From Marinobacter xestospongiae (GTDB lineage: Bacteria > Pseudomonadota > Gammaproteobacteria > Pseudomonadales > Oleiphilaceae): DNA of 64,000 bases. Shown piece by piece: positions 49,304 to 58,841 of this stretch. The position numbers were made by a program, and so were the translations under genes. The stretch spans positions 1-64,000 of the forward strand of contig NZ_JAKZAK010000010.1 of NCBI RefSeq assembly GCF_023156385.1, written 5' to 3'. Below the pieces are notes generated by a model. It saw nothing but the letters and a program-made list of their open reading frames with translations. It had not been told where the DNA came from and searched no databases. Every line of letters begins with the position of its first letter. The first letter of the stretch is position 1.

Positions 49304-50404
49304 ATGACCGACGTTTCCCGGCAGGCTCTTGAAGCCGCCGTGCGCCAATACCAAGACCCCTATCTCGAATGTGATCTGTTCCAGCTGGATGCGGTGAAGT
49401 CGCTGACCATCGACGACGCCGGCGAGGTGTCGCTGGTGGTTGAGCTGCCTTACGCCGCTGAGGGCATCACTGGCGCCCTGCGGCAGCTGGTGAGTTCTGC
49501 GCTGGAGAATGTGCCTGGCGTGGCGTCGGTTTCGGTGACGGTGAATCAGCGTATCCATGCCCACCAGGCCCAGCGTGACCTGCAATCCATCGCCGGGGTC
49601 AAGAACATCATCGCGGTTGCGTCCGGCAAGGGTGGGGTTGGCAAGTCGACCACGTCGGTGAACCTGGCGCTGGCGCTGAGCCAGGAAGGTGCGCGGGTGG
49701 GTATCCTGGATGCGGATATCTACGGCCCCAGCGTTGGCATGATGCTGGGCATTGCCGAAGGCACGCGCCCCGACACCAAGGAGAACAAATACTTCCTGCC
49801 GCTGAAGGCCCATGGTCTGCAGGCCATCTCGATGGCCTTCCTGGTGACTGACAAGACACCGATGGTGTGGCGCGGGCCGATGGTCAGCGGTGCGGTGCAG
49901 CAGCTGCTGACCCAGACCCTGTGGGACGAGCTGGACTATCTGGTGGTGGACATGCCTCCGGGCACCGGCGATATCCAGCTGACCCTGGCGCAGAAAGTGC
50001 CGGTGACCGGCGCGGTGGTGGTCACCACCCCTCAGGACATTGCCCTGCTGGACTGCAAGAAAGGCATCGAAATGTTCCGCAAGGTCGACATTCCTGTGCT
50101 CGGTGTGGTGGAAAACATGAGCGTGCACATCTGCAGCCACTGCGGTCACGAAGAGGCGCTGTTTGGGCATGGTGGCGGCGAGCGGGTGTCCGAAGAGTAC
50201 GATACGCCGCTTCTGGGCCAGCTGCCGCTGCACATGACCATCCGCGAGCAGACCGATGGTGGCACCCCGTCGGTGGTGGCGGAGCCGGACTCGGAAGTGG
50301 CACGTCGCTACCGCGATATCGCCCGCCGGCTGAGCGCCCTGTTGTCCCAGCGACAGCGTAACCTGAGCTCGCCCATCCCCAGTATTTCCATCAGCGACGA
50401 CTGA
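49304..50404 (+). CDS. apbC: Iron-sulfur cluster carrier protein (Mrp/ApbC)
   Basis: A 366-residue ParA/MinD-type P-loop ATPase that carries and transfers Fe-S clusters. An MIP18/DUF59-like domain comes first (about 1-90), then the deviant Walker A IAVASGKGGVGKSTTSVNLA, DADIYGPSVGMMLG, and the cluster-binding CxxC in HICSHCGHEEALFG. The ATG at 49304 has TGGAG 6 bases upstream. It is divergent from metG. Confidence 0.96.
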   Translation: MTDVSRQALEAAVRQYQDPYLECDLFQLDAVKSLTIDDAGEVSLVVELPYAAEGITGALRQLVSSALENVPGVASVSVTVNQRIHAHQAQRDLQSIAGVKNIIAVASGKGGVGKSTTSVNLALALSQEGARVGILDADIYGPSVGMMLGIAEGTRPDTKENKYFLPLKAHGLQAISMAFLVTDKTPMVWRGPMVSGAVQQLLTQTLWDELDYLVVDMPPGTGDIQLTLAQKVPVTGAVVVTTPQDIALLDCKKGIEMFRKVDIPVLGVVENMSVHICSHCGHEEALFGHGGGERVSEEYDTPLLGQLPLHMTIREQTDGGTPSVVAEPDSEVARRYRDIARRLSALLSQRQRNLSSPIPSISISDD

Positions 50405-50432
50405 GGGATTTCCGCAGCGACCTCCGCCGGCT

Positions 50433-50462
50433 TTGGCGTTGGTGGGCGTGGGTGGTTACAAT
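50433..50462 (+). promoter_or_regulatory. Sigma-70 promoter candidate for dcd
   Basis: TTGGCG (50433-50438) and TACAAT (50457-50462) with an 18-base spacer match the consensus at 4/6 and 5/6 positions, 71 bases before the dcd ATG. A GGGAGCG/CGCTCCC hairpin (50475-50496) would lie near the start of the transcript. Confidence 0.55.
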
Positions 50463-50533
50463 AGCCGGTTTACGGGAGCGGGCTTGACCGCTCCCGTCCG
50501 CACATTGTCCGAATTCACCGTGAGATTGAACTG

Positions 50534-51100
50534 ATGAGTATAAAGTCCGACAAGTGGATCCGCCGCATGTCCGAAGAGGCCGGCATGATTGAACCGTTCG
50601 AGCCTGGCCAGGTGCGTGAGTCCGGGAAGGGCCGGGTCATCTCCTACGGTACGTCCAGCTACGGCTACGACGTGCGGTGCAGCAATGAGTTCAAGATCTT
50701 CACCAATGTGCATTCGGCCACGGTGGACCCGAAGAACTTTGACGACAACAGTTTCGTCAACGTGACCAGCGACGTCTGCATCATTCCGCCCAACTCCTTC
50801 GCCCTGGCGCGCACCGTGGAGTACTTCCGCATTCCGCGCAACGTGCTGACCATCTGCCTGGGCAAATCCACCTACGCCCGTTGCGGCATCATCGTCAACG
50901 TCACCCCGTTGGAGCCGGAATGGGAAGGGCAGGTGACCCTGGAGTTTTCCAACACCACCAACCTGCCGGCGAAAATCTACGCCAACGAAGGGGTGGCGCA
51001 GATGCTGTTCTTCGAGTCTGATGAAGTCTGTGAGACCAGCTACAAGGACCGTGGCGGCAAGTACCTGGGCCAGACCGGCGTGACCCTGCCAAAAACATGA
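50534..51100 (+). CDS. dcd: dCTP deaminase
   Basis: A 188-residue trimeric enzyme that deaminates dCTP to dUTP for dTTP synthesis. Landmarks: [20 protein letters not shown] at about 38-57, catalytic Glu in [18 protein letters not shown], and [27 protein letters not shown] precedes the active-site loop. Length is typical of the gammaproteobacterial form. The DUF416 gene follows after 46 bases. Confidence 0.97.
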   Translation: MSIKSDKWIRRMSEEAGMIEPFEPGQVRESGKGRVISYGTSSYGYDVRCSNEFKIFTNVHSATVDPKNFDDNSFVNVTSDVCIIPPNSFALARTVEYFRIPRNVLTICLGKSTYARCGIIVNVTPLEPEWEGQVTLEFSNTTNLPAKIYANEGVAQMLFFESDEVCETSYKDRGGKYLGQTGVTLPKT

Positions 51101-51146
51101 GGTGTCGCGACCGTCTGACCCACCCGATCTTCAAGGCGACAGCGCT

Positions 51147-51746
51147 ATGAATGCCAACCAGTTCCTGAAAGCGGTCGAGCAGCTCCATGGCTGGCGAGAG
51201 TTCGCCTTCATCGTGGCTCTGGCCGAGCGCGGCTTCCCCAACTACGCCCTGTTTGCCGATGCGGTGGGCCTGAAGACCGGCGCCAAGATGCGCCAGCTTC
51301 TCGACGTCACCTGGGAGATGCTGCAGCAGGAGCCGTCGGAATCGGCTATCCCGCAGTTGCTGACGAAACTGGAGGCGTTGTCACCGGATGTGAACGTCTA
51401 CGACGCGTATGGCGTTTACCCGGCGTTTGATTTCTGCCGCCTGCTGGAGCAGGCCCTGTTGTGCCGGCTCAATCCGGATCGGCACCGGGCTACCGAAGCC
51501 TCCCAGTGGGCAACGGCCACCGTCGTGGACTTCGTTGAAGTGTCTGACGGCGAGGAACTGGACGAGGATGAGTTGGTGCGCCTGCTTGATCAGCATCCGC
51601 TGATGAAGGCGGACAAGGCGTTCCAGCGTGACCTGGTGTTGGCCCTGAAGCGTCAGCGCACACCACTGGAGCGTTTTGTCGACGAGCTGCGTGACATGGC
51701 GGCGAACGACGGCATCAGCAATATCGGCATATCACTGCAGGACTGA
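51147..51746 (+). CDS. yjaG: YjaG family protein (DUF416)
   Basis: A 199-residue soluble protein matching E. coli YjaG along its length: LHGWREFAFIVALAERGFPNY, the ALSPDVNVYDAYGVYPAFDF segment, and the C-terminal LRDMAANDGISNIGISLQ. Its function is not established. The ATG at 51147 (MNANQFLKAVEQ) follows a poor ribosome site; the upstream reading from 51102 is unlikely. A strong terminator follows. Linkage to dcd is probably only transcriptional. Confidence 0.88.
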   Translation: MNANQFLKAVEQLHGWREFAFIVALAERGFPNYALFADAVGLKTGAKMRQLLDVTWEMLQQEPSESAIPQLLTKLEALSPDVNVYDAYGVYPAFDFCRLLEQALLCRLNPDRHRATEASQWATATVVDFVEVSDGEELDEDELVRLLDQHPLMKADKAFQRDLVLALKRQRTPLERFVDELRDMAANDGISNIGISLQD

Positions 51747-51776
51747 GTGCGCCGGGTACAGGCGTCGGGTCCTGGT

Positions 51777-51799
51777 CCCGGGGGGGCTCCCCGGGTTTT
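51777..51799 (+). terminator. Rho-independent terminator after yjaG
   Basis: A 7-bp G/C stem (CCCGGGG with CCCCGGG, loop GGGCT) is followed by TTTT, 31 bases past the yjaG stop and 55 bases before the avtA ATG. Confidence 0.82.
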
Positions 51800-51853
51800 C
51801 TGAATGGCTATCGCGATGGATGGCGATTCTTGGACGACTTGGACGATCACACC

Positions 51854-53116
51854 ATGAAACTGTCTTCTTTCGGCCGCAAGTTCACCGCCGGCGCCGGTAT
51901 CACGTCGTTGATGGAGGATCTGGGCAACGCCCTGGCATCCGGCGACGACATGATCATGATGGGTGGTGGTAACCCCGGCCACATCCCCGAAGTGCAAGCC
52001 CGACTGACCGAGGTGTTGGGCGATCTGGCCGCCGATCCCGATGCGGTACGCCGCCTGGTGGGGATTTACGATCCGCCCCAGGGCGAGAAACGCTTCATCG
52101 CGGCGCTGGTGGATCTGCTGAACGCGGAATACGGCTGGAACCTGGCGCCGGAGAACGTGGCCCTGACCAATGGCAGTCAGGCGGCATTTTTCATGCTGTT
52201 TAATATGTTTGGTGGCGACTACGAAGACGGCCACCGCAGGCACATCCTGCTGCCGATGGCGCCGGAGTATATCGGTTATGCCGACGCCGGAATTGCGCCG
52301 GAGCTGTTCAAGGCGGTGAAGCCGGAGATCACCTTCACCGACGCCCACGAGTTCAAGTATCGGGTTGATTTCGATGCGGTGGAGGTGACGGCGGACACCG
52401 GCGCCATCTGCGTGTCACGGCCGACCAACCCCACTGGCAATGTGGTCACGGATGAGGAACTGGCGCGCCTCGAGGCGTTGGCACGGCGCCATGATGTGCC
52501 ACTGATTGTCGATGGCGCTTACGGTACGCCGTTCCCGAGCCTGCTGTTCGTGGAGGCGACGCCAACCTGGAATGAGCAGATCGTGCTGTGCCTGAGCCTG
52601 TCCAAGCTGGGCTTGCCGGCGGCTCGAACCGGTATTGTGATTGCGGATGAACGCATCATTTCGGCGCTGTCCGGGGTCAATGCCATCATGAACCTGGCCA
52701 CCGGCAGCTTTGGTGCGATGCTGGCGGAACCGCTGGTGCGCAGCGGCGAGATTCTTTCCCTCAGCCGGGAGGTGGTGTGTCCGTTCTATCGTGGCAAGAT
52801 GGAGCGGGCGGTCGCGGCCTTTACCCAGGCCATGGGGGAGGGTATTCGCTGGTATGTGCACAAGCCGGAAGGCGCAATGTTCCTGTGGCTGTGGTTCCCG
52901 GATCTGCCGATCTCCAGCCTGGAACTGTATCAGCGCCTCAAGGAGCGAGGGGTGTTGGTGGTGTCCGGTCATTACTTCTTCCCGGGCCTGCCGGAGGATG
53001 ACTGGCGTCACCGCCATGAGTGCCTGCGGGTGACCTATTCCCAGGACGATGCTCAGGTAGCCGAAGGGTTGCGTATCATCGCCGACGAGGTCAAGGCGGT
53101 GTGGGCCGCTCACTGA
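51854..53116 (+). CDS. avtA: Valine--pyruvate aminotransferase
   Basis: A 420-residue PLP-dependent aminotransferase of the AvtA type (valine + pyruvate to 2-ketoisovalerate + alanine). The N-terminus KLSSFGRKFTAGAGITSLMED is family-typical; MMGGGNPGHIPEVQ and VSRPTNPTGNVVTDEELARL are cofactor-binding segments, VDGAYGTPFPS has the Asp, and the Schiff-base Lys is in LSLSKLGLPAARTG. ATG 51854 is chosen by homology although its ribosome site is weak. Its last 26 bases overlap the convergent DUF3108 gene. Confidence 0.92.
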   Translation: MKLSSFGRKFTAGAGITSLMEDLGNALASGDDMIMMGGGNPGHIPEVQARLTEVLGDLAADPDAVRRLVGIYDPPQGEKRFIAALVDLLNAEYGWNLAPENVALTNGSQAAFFMLFNMFGGDYEDGHRRHILLPMAPEYIGYADAGIAPELFKAVKPEITFTDAHEFKYRVDFDAVEVTADTGAICVSRPTNPTGNVVTDEELARLEALARRHDVPLIVDGAYGTPFPSLLFVEATPTWNEQIVLCLSLSKLGLPAARTGIVIADERIISALSGVNAIMNLATGSFGAMLAEPLVRSGEILSLSREVVCPFYRGKMERAVAAFTQAMGEGIRWYVHKPEGAMFLWLWFPDLPISSLELYQRLKERGVLVVSGHYFFPGLPEDDWRHRHECLRVTYSQDDAQVAEGLRIIADEVKAVWAAH

Positions 53117-53861
53117 GCTCCATGTCTTCCAGGTGAATCTGGTATCGGCTGCCATCCGGTTCTTTCTGGGTCAGCCGTACCAGCAGGTGTTGCCATTGGG
53201 GCGCGAACCACATCAGCGTTTCGCGCCCGCTGCCTTCCCCACGGACCTTCTCCACCACCAAGGTTTCCACTTCACCCAGCTCCGTCTGCAGAGGCTCCTG
53301 ACGAATGACCTGGAAACGGTCTTCGTCGTAGCGGCCCTTGTCCACCACCTGATAGGTCACGTCGGTCAATCCCGCCCGCAGGTCCTGATGGAGCTGCAGT
53401 TGGTAGCCCAGCGGGTCCAGACTGCCGGGCCGGAGCGGCAACTCGAAGGTCTTGCCCTCATAGCGACCGGACACCATGCCGTCCTGCCAGTTGAAGTCAA
53501 TCAGCCGCTCGCGATCGCGGATCAGCATGCCGGACAGGTGGTAGCGATAGCGCAGAGGGATCACGCGATGATCCTGCCAGCGGAAGATCACCGACTCGGT
53601 GATGTTGGCAATGAATGACGATACCCTGAAATCGTAGTGCCACAGGCCACTGTCCAGTTGTCGCAGCGTGCGGGTGGCGCCGCCATCAATTGCCACGCCC
53701 TTGTCCAGTGAGGCGCTGAAACTGGCCTCGTAGGGCGTCAGCGAGAGCGCCGAGGTCGCCTCGGAAGGTGTGGTGGCGGCCGCGCTGGCTGTGCTGGTCA
53801 TGAGCAGCACGGCGCCGATCATGGCGGCCGAGAACAGTCGGTGCAGGACCGGGGTGGGCAT
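53091..53861 (-). CDS. DUF3108 family periplasmic protein
   Basis: A 256-residue protein with a signal peptide (LFSAAMIGAVLLMTSTASA). The mature part is predicted beta-rich and shows the DUF3108 pattern: TPYEASFSASLDKGVAIDGG, ESVIFRWQDHRVIPLRYRY, LDPLGYQLQLHQDLRAG and LMWFAPQWQHLLVRLTQ. Function is unknown. It follows purN by 143 bases on the same strand, an order also seen in Pseudomonas. The tail overlaps avtA by 26 bases head-on. Confidence 0.87.
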   Translation of the reverse strand: MPTPVLHRLFSAAMIGAVLLMTSTASAAATTPSEATSALSLTPYEASFSASLDKGVAIDGGATRTLRQLDSGLWHYDFRVSSFIANITESVIFRWQDHRVIPLRYRYHLSGMLIRDRERLIDFNWQDGMVSGRYEGKTFELPLRPGSLDPLGYQLQLHQDLRAGLTDVTYQVVDKGRYDEDRFQVIRQEPLQTELGEVETLVVEKVRGEGSGRETLMWFAPQWQHLLVRLTQKEPDGSRYQIHLEDMELSERPTPP

Positions 53862-54004
53862 GGACGGGCTCTCCGGGCAACGTCGTGATGAGTGCGGGAT
53901 TGCAGCCAGGGCGGAAATATCGCCCTGGCTCGCTCACAGTGTAGCCCGAAGGGAAAGTCTCCGGAATGACAGGGCGTTAACCCGGCCTCCTTGGCCAGGC
54001 GTTC

Positions 54005-54673
54005 TCAGGCTTCCTCGGCCGGCAGCACCAGGGGCTGGGTCAGCGGGGTGCCGTCAAAGGTGGCGTGTTCGTCATCCAGCTGAACCCGGCCTTCGCAGAA
54101 CCAGCGCAGTACGATGGGGTACAGTACGTGCTCCTGCTGTTGCACCCGGGCAGCGAGGCTCTGGGCGTCATCATCAGCGGCCACGGCCACCTCGGCCTGG
54201 GCGATCACCGGGCCGCCATCCAGGTCTTCGGTGACGAAGTGAATTGACACGCCGTGGCGTTGGTCGCCGGCATCGAGAGCGCGCTGGTGGGTGTTGAGGC
54301 CCGTGTATTTCGGCAGCAGCGACGGATGGATGTTCAGCATCCGGCCGCGGAAGGCGTTGACGAATCCGGGTGTGAGAATGCGCATAAATCCGGCAAGCAC
54401 CACCACGTCGGGGCTGTGGCGCTCAATCTCCGCTTTCAGGGCGGTGTCGAACTCATCGCGGGAGCCGAATTTCTGGTGGTCCACGGTGAAGGTCTCGATG
54501 CCGGCCCGTTTGGCGCGTTCCAGGGCCAGAACGTCCGGCCGATTGCTGCCGACAGCGACGATCTGCCCCGGGTAGTCCCGCTCCCGGGTGGCTTCGATCA
54601 GTGCCTGCAGATTGCTGCCGCTGCCGGATACCAGCACCAGGATGCGGGGATCGGTCAGTTCCTGGTTCATCAT
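54005..54673 (-). CDS. purN: Phosphoribosylglycinamide formyltransferase
   Basis: A 222-residue folate-dependent transformylase of purine synthesis. [15 protein letters not shown] is the N-terminal phosphate-binding loop; the catalytic Asn and His are in [16 protein letters not shown], and the Asp is in [19 protein letters not shown]. Two adjacent ATG codons share the purM stop (…ATGATG), so translation is coupled to purM. Length is normal with a short C-terminal extension. Confidence 0.97.
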   Translation of the reverse strand: MMNQELTDPRILVLVSGSGSNLQALIEATRERDYPGQIVAVGSNRPDVLALERAKRAGIETFTVDHQKFGSRDEFDTALKAEIERHSPDVVVLAGFMRILTPGFVNAFRGRMLNIHPSLLPKYTGLNTHQRALDAGDQRHGVSIHFVTEDLDGGPVIAQAEVAVAADDDAQSLAARVQQQEHVLYPIVLRWFCEGRVQLDDEHATFDGTPLTQPLVLPAEEA

Positions 54674-55734
54674 GCGTTCAGCAGTCCTGGCGCGTAGCGA
54701 ACCGATGCGTCGGCGTCACGATCGTCCTGGCGCTCGATGGTGCCGATTTCCCAGGCCTGCTCACCCATGGATTGCAGGGCGTCCAGGGCCAGCTGTTTCT
54801 GGTTGGCCGGTACGCAGATGATCATGCCCACGCCGCAGTTGAAGGTGCGGTACATCTCTTCAATGGCCACGTTGCCGTTGTCCTGCAACCACTGGAAGAC
54901 GGGTGGTAGTTGCCAGCTGTTGGTGTCGATGGCGGCCACGGTTCCCTTGGGAAGCACGCGGGGAACGTTCTCCGGCAGGCCGCCGCCGGTGATGTGGGAC
55001 ATGGCCCGGATCTCGACTTCGCAGCGCAGTTGCAGCAGGTTCTTGACGTAGATGCGTGTCGGCGCCATCAGCGCGTCGGCCAGGGTTTGACCTGCCAGGT
55101 CCTGCTGCAGGTCAGCGTCGCTGACTTCGATGATCTTGCGAATCAGTGAGTAACCGTTGGAGTGGGGGCCGGAGGAGCCCAGGGCGATAAGGGCGTCGCC
55201 TTCCTGGACCTGGGAGCCGTCGATGATCTCGCCGCGCTCGACCACGCCAACACAGAAACCGGCCAGGTCGTAGTCGTCGCCTTCGTACATGCCGGGCATT
55301 TCGGCAGTCTCACCACCCACCAGGGCGCAGCCGGAGAGCTCGCAACCGGTGCCGATGCCTTCCACCACCTGGGCGGCCACATCAACGTTGAGCTTGCCGG
55401 TGGCGTAGTAGTCCAGGAAGAACAGTGGCTCGGCGCCGCCAACCACCAGATCGTTGACGCACATGGCAACCAGGTCGATACCGATGCTGTCGTGCTTGTT
55501 CAGTTGCATGGCCAGGCGAAGCTTGGTGCCCACTCCGTCGGTACCGGATACCAGCACCGGCTCTTTGTAGCCGGCGGGGATGGCCACCGTGGCGCCAAAA
55601 CCACCCAGACCGCCGAGGACTTCCGGGCGTCGGGTGCGGGCCGCAGTATCCTTGATGCGATGGACCAGGTCATTGCCGGCGTCAATGTCGACACCCGCGT
55701 CGCGGTAGGTGAGGGAGGGCTTGCGTTCGCTCAT
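54670..55734 (-). CDS. purM: Phosphoribosylformylglycinamidine cyclo-ligase (AIR synthetase)
   Basis: A 354-residue enzyme that closes the imidazole ring of aminoimidazole ribotide. Conserved segments are [17 protein letters not shown] at the start, [34 protein letters not shown] and [17 protein letters not shown]. The ATG at 55734 (MSERKPSL) matches the family N-terminus; the reading from 55839 has a nonhomologous extension. It heads purM-purN-DUF3108 and is divergent from the DUF2066 gene with 211 bases between. Confidence 0.97.
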   Translation of the reverse strand: MSERKPSLTYRDAGVDIDAGNDLVHRIKDTAARTRRPEVLGGLGGFGATVAIPAGYKEPVLVSGTDGVGTKLRLAMQLNKHDSIGIDLVAMCVNDLVVGGAEPLFFLDYYATGKLNVDVAAQVVEGIGTGCELSGCALVGGETAEMPGMYEGDDYDLAGFCVGVVERGEIIDGSQVQEGDALIALGSSGPHSNGYSLIRKIIEVSDADLQQDLAGQTLADALMAPTRIYVKNLLQLRCEVEIRAMSHITGGGLPENVPRVLPKGTVAAIDTNSWQLPPVFQWLQDNGNVAIEEMYRTFNCGVGMIICVPANQKQLALDALQSMGEQAWEIGTIERQDDRDADASVRYAPGLLNA

Positions 55735-55945
55735 GGTAGTGAAAACCGTTTTGGCCGAAGGATAGGCGCGGGATTTTACCAGTTGCGAAGGGGCGCTCCA
55801 ACTGCATTTCCCCTGACGTCCTCCAGCCACGGGGCCCATCGCTCCGTATGGCCGTTTTTTTGCCGTGGCAGCGCGGCCGGGTTGCTACTCAGCGTTGGGG
55901 CCTTGGTGTATCCTATGCGCCACAAAACGGAATGCAGGGTGATTC

Positions 55946-57289
55946 ATGCCAGGACACGGTCTTACGCACAAAACGACAACCTTCCCCAACGCCCGCTGGC
56001 TCAGGCGCCTGGTGCCGCTGTTGCTGGCTCTGGTGTGGTCGTCAGCGTCGGCGGTTACGGTGGAAGGGCTTTATGCCGTTGAGGTGCCTGTCGCCGGATC
56101 TGGCCAGAGCCAGTTGGAGGCCGGGGCCCGAGAGGGGCTCAAACAGGTGCTGCTGCGGGTGTCGGGCCATTCCAGCATCCTCCAGCGGGAAGAGCTGGCA
56201 CCGGTACTGGAGCAGTCGGAATCGCTGCTGCAAACCTATCAGTTTCTGCGGGGTGGTGGTCGTGGCTATCGCCTGCGAATGACGTTTGGCGCGGTCGGGG
56301 TAAACCAGGCGCTGTCGTCGATTGATGCGCCGGTGTGGGGCGCCAACCGCCCGCTGGCGCTGGCCTGGGTGGCGGTGCAGCAGGGTGCCAGCCGGGAGCT
56401 GGTGACTCAGCCCCGGATCAATGACGACGGTGAAGCCGCTTCTGGCGGTCGCTGGTATCGGGCTTTCCAGGCGGCTGCGGCCCGACGGGGGCTGCCGCTG
56501 GCATTTCCGCCCCAGGCCTGGGGCGGGGATCGGGAGCTGCTGTCGGAAGTCTGGGGGCAGTTCCTGGGTGAGCTTCGCTCGGCGTCGGAAGACCTCAGTC
56601 ACGACCTGCTGGCGTCGGTACGGATCAGTCGTTCCGGTAGCGGCTGGCAGGGTGCCTGGGTGCTGGACGGCCGCGGACTGGAAGAATCGGACCGCGCCAT
56701 TCAGGCCGGCTCGCCAGAGGCCCTCGCGGAGCGTATGGTGGGGCATTGGGCTGACCTGCTGGCCTCCCGCTATGCGGTGGCAGCCGGCGAAATCGCCGAT
56801 TCTCCGCAGGTGGACATCGTACTGGACAATGTTGAGCGGATGACCGATTACGCCGCGGCCAAGGCGGCGCTGGATGGTTTGACGCCAGTGCTGAAAGTTG
56901 GCCCGGTACGGGTGACGCCAACCCGGGTGGTGCTGCGGGTGGCATTCTCGGGTGAGCTGGCCCAGTTGCGGGAGTACATGGCGCTGGACCCGCGCTTTGT
57001 CTCCGAGGAAGCGACAGTGATGGCTGCAGAGGACAATGCCGCAGAAGGCATTGCCGCCACCGACGATGTGGCACAGACTGCCAGTGGGCAACTCACAGCA
57101 ACCGCCGGTGGCGACGTTGACGGACAGGCAGCGGCGGGTGAGGGTGATGTTGCGCCACCGGTGTTTCGTTACCAGTCATCGGCGCTGAATCCCGAGGACA
57201 GTGAACAGGCCTTTGAGTCGCTGTACCCCATTCTTCACTATCGCTGGCAGCGGGCTCCCTCCGCTGGTGGCGATGCCGGCCAGCCCTAG
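55946..57289 (+). CDS. DUF2066 family secreted protein
   Basis: A 447-residue protein. A signal-type helix (LVPLLLALVWSSASA) is followed by VTVEGLYAVEVPVAGSGQSQ, and then by REGLKQVLLRVSGHSSILQR, which is the DUF2066 signature. The C-terminal 120 residues include low-complexity Ala/Gly-rich parts. Function is unknown; the gene regularly stands opposite purMN and upstream of a phosphatidyltransferase and hda. It begins the four-gene plus-strand run that ends in hda. Confidence 0.85.
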   Translation: MPGHGLTHKTTTFPNARWLRRLVPLLLALVWSSASAVTVEGLYAVEVPVAGSGQSQLEAGAREGLKQVLLRVSGHSSILQREELAPVLEQSESLLQTYQFLRGGGRGYRLRMTFGAVGVNQALSSIDAPVWGANRPLALAWVAVQQGASRELVTQPRINDDGEAASGGRWYRAFQAAAARRGLPLAFPPQAWGGDRELLSEVWGQFLGELRSASEDLSHDLLASVRISRSGSGWQGAWVLDGRGLEESDRAIQAGSPEALAERMVGHWADLLASRYAVAAGEIADSPQVDIVLDNVERMTDYAAAKAALDGLTPVLKVGPVRVTPTRVVLRVAFSGELAQLREYMALDPRFVSEEATVMAAEDNAAEGIAATDDVAQTASGQLTATAGGDVDGQAAAGEGDVAPPVFRYQSSALNPEDSEQAFESLYPILHYRWQRAPSAGGDAGQP

Positions 57290-57319
57290 GCTGGCCGTCT
57301 GGCGAAACGGAGTCGACGG

Positions 57320-57877
57320 ATGACCCACAGCTGGCGCTGGATTCCCAACGCGCTGACGTTTCTTCGGGCGTTCCTGATCCTGCCGTTTGCTATTGCGCTT
57401 TGGGAAGGTAACTACCGGCCAGCCTTGGTGATTTTTCTGTTGGCCGCGGTCACCGACGCCTTCGACGGGTTTCTGGCAAGGCAGTTTGACTGGCGCAGCC
57501 GTATTGGCGCGGTGGCGGACCCCCTGGCCGACAAGGCCTTGCTGATTACCTCCTATCTCATGCTGTCGCTCACCGGGGTTCTGCCCATGTGGCTGTTCCT
57601 GCTGGTGTTGGGGCGGGATCTATTGATCGTTGCCGGCGGCCTCGCGTTCCATTACGGTATCGGCCGTTTCGAGATGCAGCCCAGTTTTCTGGGCAAGTTC
57701 AATACTCTGGTGCAGATTCTGGTGGTTCTGGTAATCATCATGATGCTGGCCGGAGTCCCGCTCCAGCCCTGGGTGAAGGAAGCGGGAATTGTGCTGGTGG
57801 CACTGTCGACGATCATCAGCGGTATTCATTACGTAGTGGTGTGGAGTATGCGGGCGTGGAGGGCAAAGAGGCATTGA
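57320..57877 (+). CDS. CDP-alcohol phosphatidyltransferase family protein
   Basis: A 185-residue inner-membrane enzyme with about five hydrophobic helices. The signature D-x2-D-G-x2-A-R-x8-G-x3-D-x3-D is visible across AAVTDAFDGFLARQFDWRSR and IGAVADPLADKALL. Members exchange CMP of CDP-diacylglycerol for an alcohol; phosphatidylglycerophosphate synthase (PgsA) is one choice, but the copy beside hda can be a paralogue, so no symbol is given. The TGA overlaps the TTG start of hda. Confidence 0.88.
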   Translation: MTHSWRWIPNALTFLRAFLILPFAIALWEGNYRPALVIFLLAAVTDAFDGFLARQFDWRSRIGAVADPLADKALLITSYLMLSLTGVLPMWLFLLVLGRDLLIVAGGLAFHYGIGRFEMQPSFLGKFNTLVQILVVLVIIMMLAGVPLQPWVKEAGIVLVALSTIISGIHYVVVWSMRAWRAKRH

Positions 57878-58578
57878 GTGGTCCTCAGCTGACCCTGGGC
57901 GTGAAGCTCAGGGATGATGCCAGATTCGACAACTTTCATGGCGAGCGCAACGCGTCCGCGGCCAACCGCCTCAAGCAGCTGGTGGATGCCGGCGGTGGCA
58001 GCGGGTTGCAGGTGGTGGTGCTGTGCGGGGATTCCGACACCGGCAAGAGCCACCTGTTGCAGGCTGCCTGTCACCAGGCGGAGGGACGTTCAGAGCGGAC
58101 CGTCTGCATCAGCATGGAGGAAGTGCTGCCCTTTGGTCCTGGCGCACTCGCTGGCCTGGAGCAACTGGATCTGATCTGCCTGGACGACCTGGACCTGATC
58201 GCCGGCAAGGCGGACTGGGAGGAGGCGGTGTTTCACCTCTATAACCGCATCCTCGACCGGGGACGCCGGTTGATGGTGAGTCTGTCGGCTCCTCCGAGTG
58301 TGGTGTCGTTTGGTTTGCGGGACCTGCTGTCGCGGTTGCAGCATGGGCTGGTGATCCAAGTTGGTATCTACCGGGACGATGACCGGCTGACCATTCTTCG
58401 AACCCGCGCCGAGCAGCGGGGATTGGTACTGGCGGATGATGTTGCGGGCTTCATCATGCGACGGGCGCCGAGAAAACTGGCGGACCTGCTGGCCATTCTG
58501 GACAGGCTGGACGAAAATTCCCTGCGGGCCCAGCGAAAACTGACGATACCCTTCGTCAAGTCGGTCATGGGCTGGTAA
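57874..58578 (+). CDS. hda: DnaA regulatory inactivator Hda
   Basis: A 234-residue AAA+ protein that, with the loaded sliding clamp, stimulates DnaA-ATP hydrolysis to prevent re-initiation. Walker A is CGDSDTGKSHLLQAACH and Walker B LDLICLDDLDLI; the Arg-finger region is LLSRLQHGLVIQ and AQRKLTIPFVKSVMGW ends the protein. The N-terminal peptide QLTLGV corresponds to the clamp-binding QLSLPL of E. coli Hda. The start is TTG 57874, whose last two bases are in the TGA of the phosphatidyltransferase gene; GTG 57856 is an alternative. Confidence 0.92.
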   Translation: MSGPQLTLGVKLRDDARFDNFHGERNASAANRLKQLVDAGGGSGLQVVVLCGDSDTGKSHLLQAACHQAEGRSERTVCISMEEVLPFGPGALAGLEQLDLICLDDLDLIAGKADWEEAVFHLYNRILDRGRRLMVSLSAPPSVVSFGLRDLLSRLQHGLVIQVGIYRDDDRLTILRTRAEQRGLVLADDVAGFIMRRAPRKLADLLAILDRLDENSLRAQRKLTIPFVKSVMGW

Positions 58579-58841
58579 GCGTCCGGACCGGATAATAGCG
58601 GGTTAAGGCCGGACAAGCTCAGTTCAGATAACTCAGTTGGATTGGCTAACGCCGTTTTAGATAACCAAGAGAGCCGGGCAAACGGCTCCAGAATACTCAA
58701 GGAACAACTCAGGCACGTGACAGGCCTGGACAACCTCAGGGACCGCCAGTGTGTCACTGTCCGGAGAGTGTGGTCAGCACGCCTGTGCCAGACCGTCGCC
58801 CGGCCGACAGTCGGTCCCCACGCACACATCCAGGGGACAGT

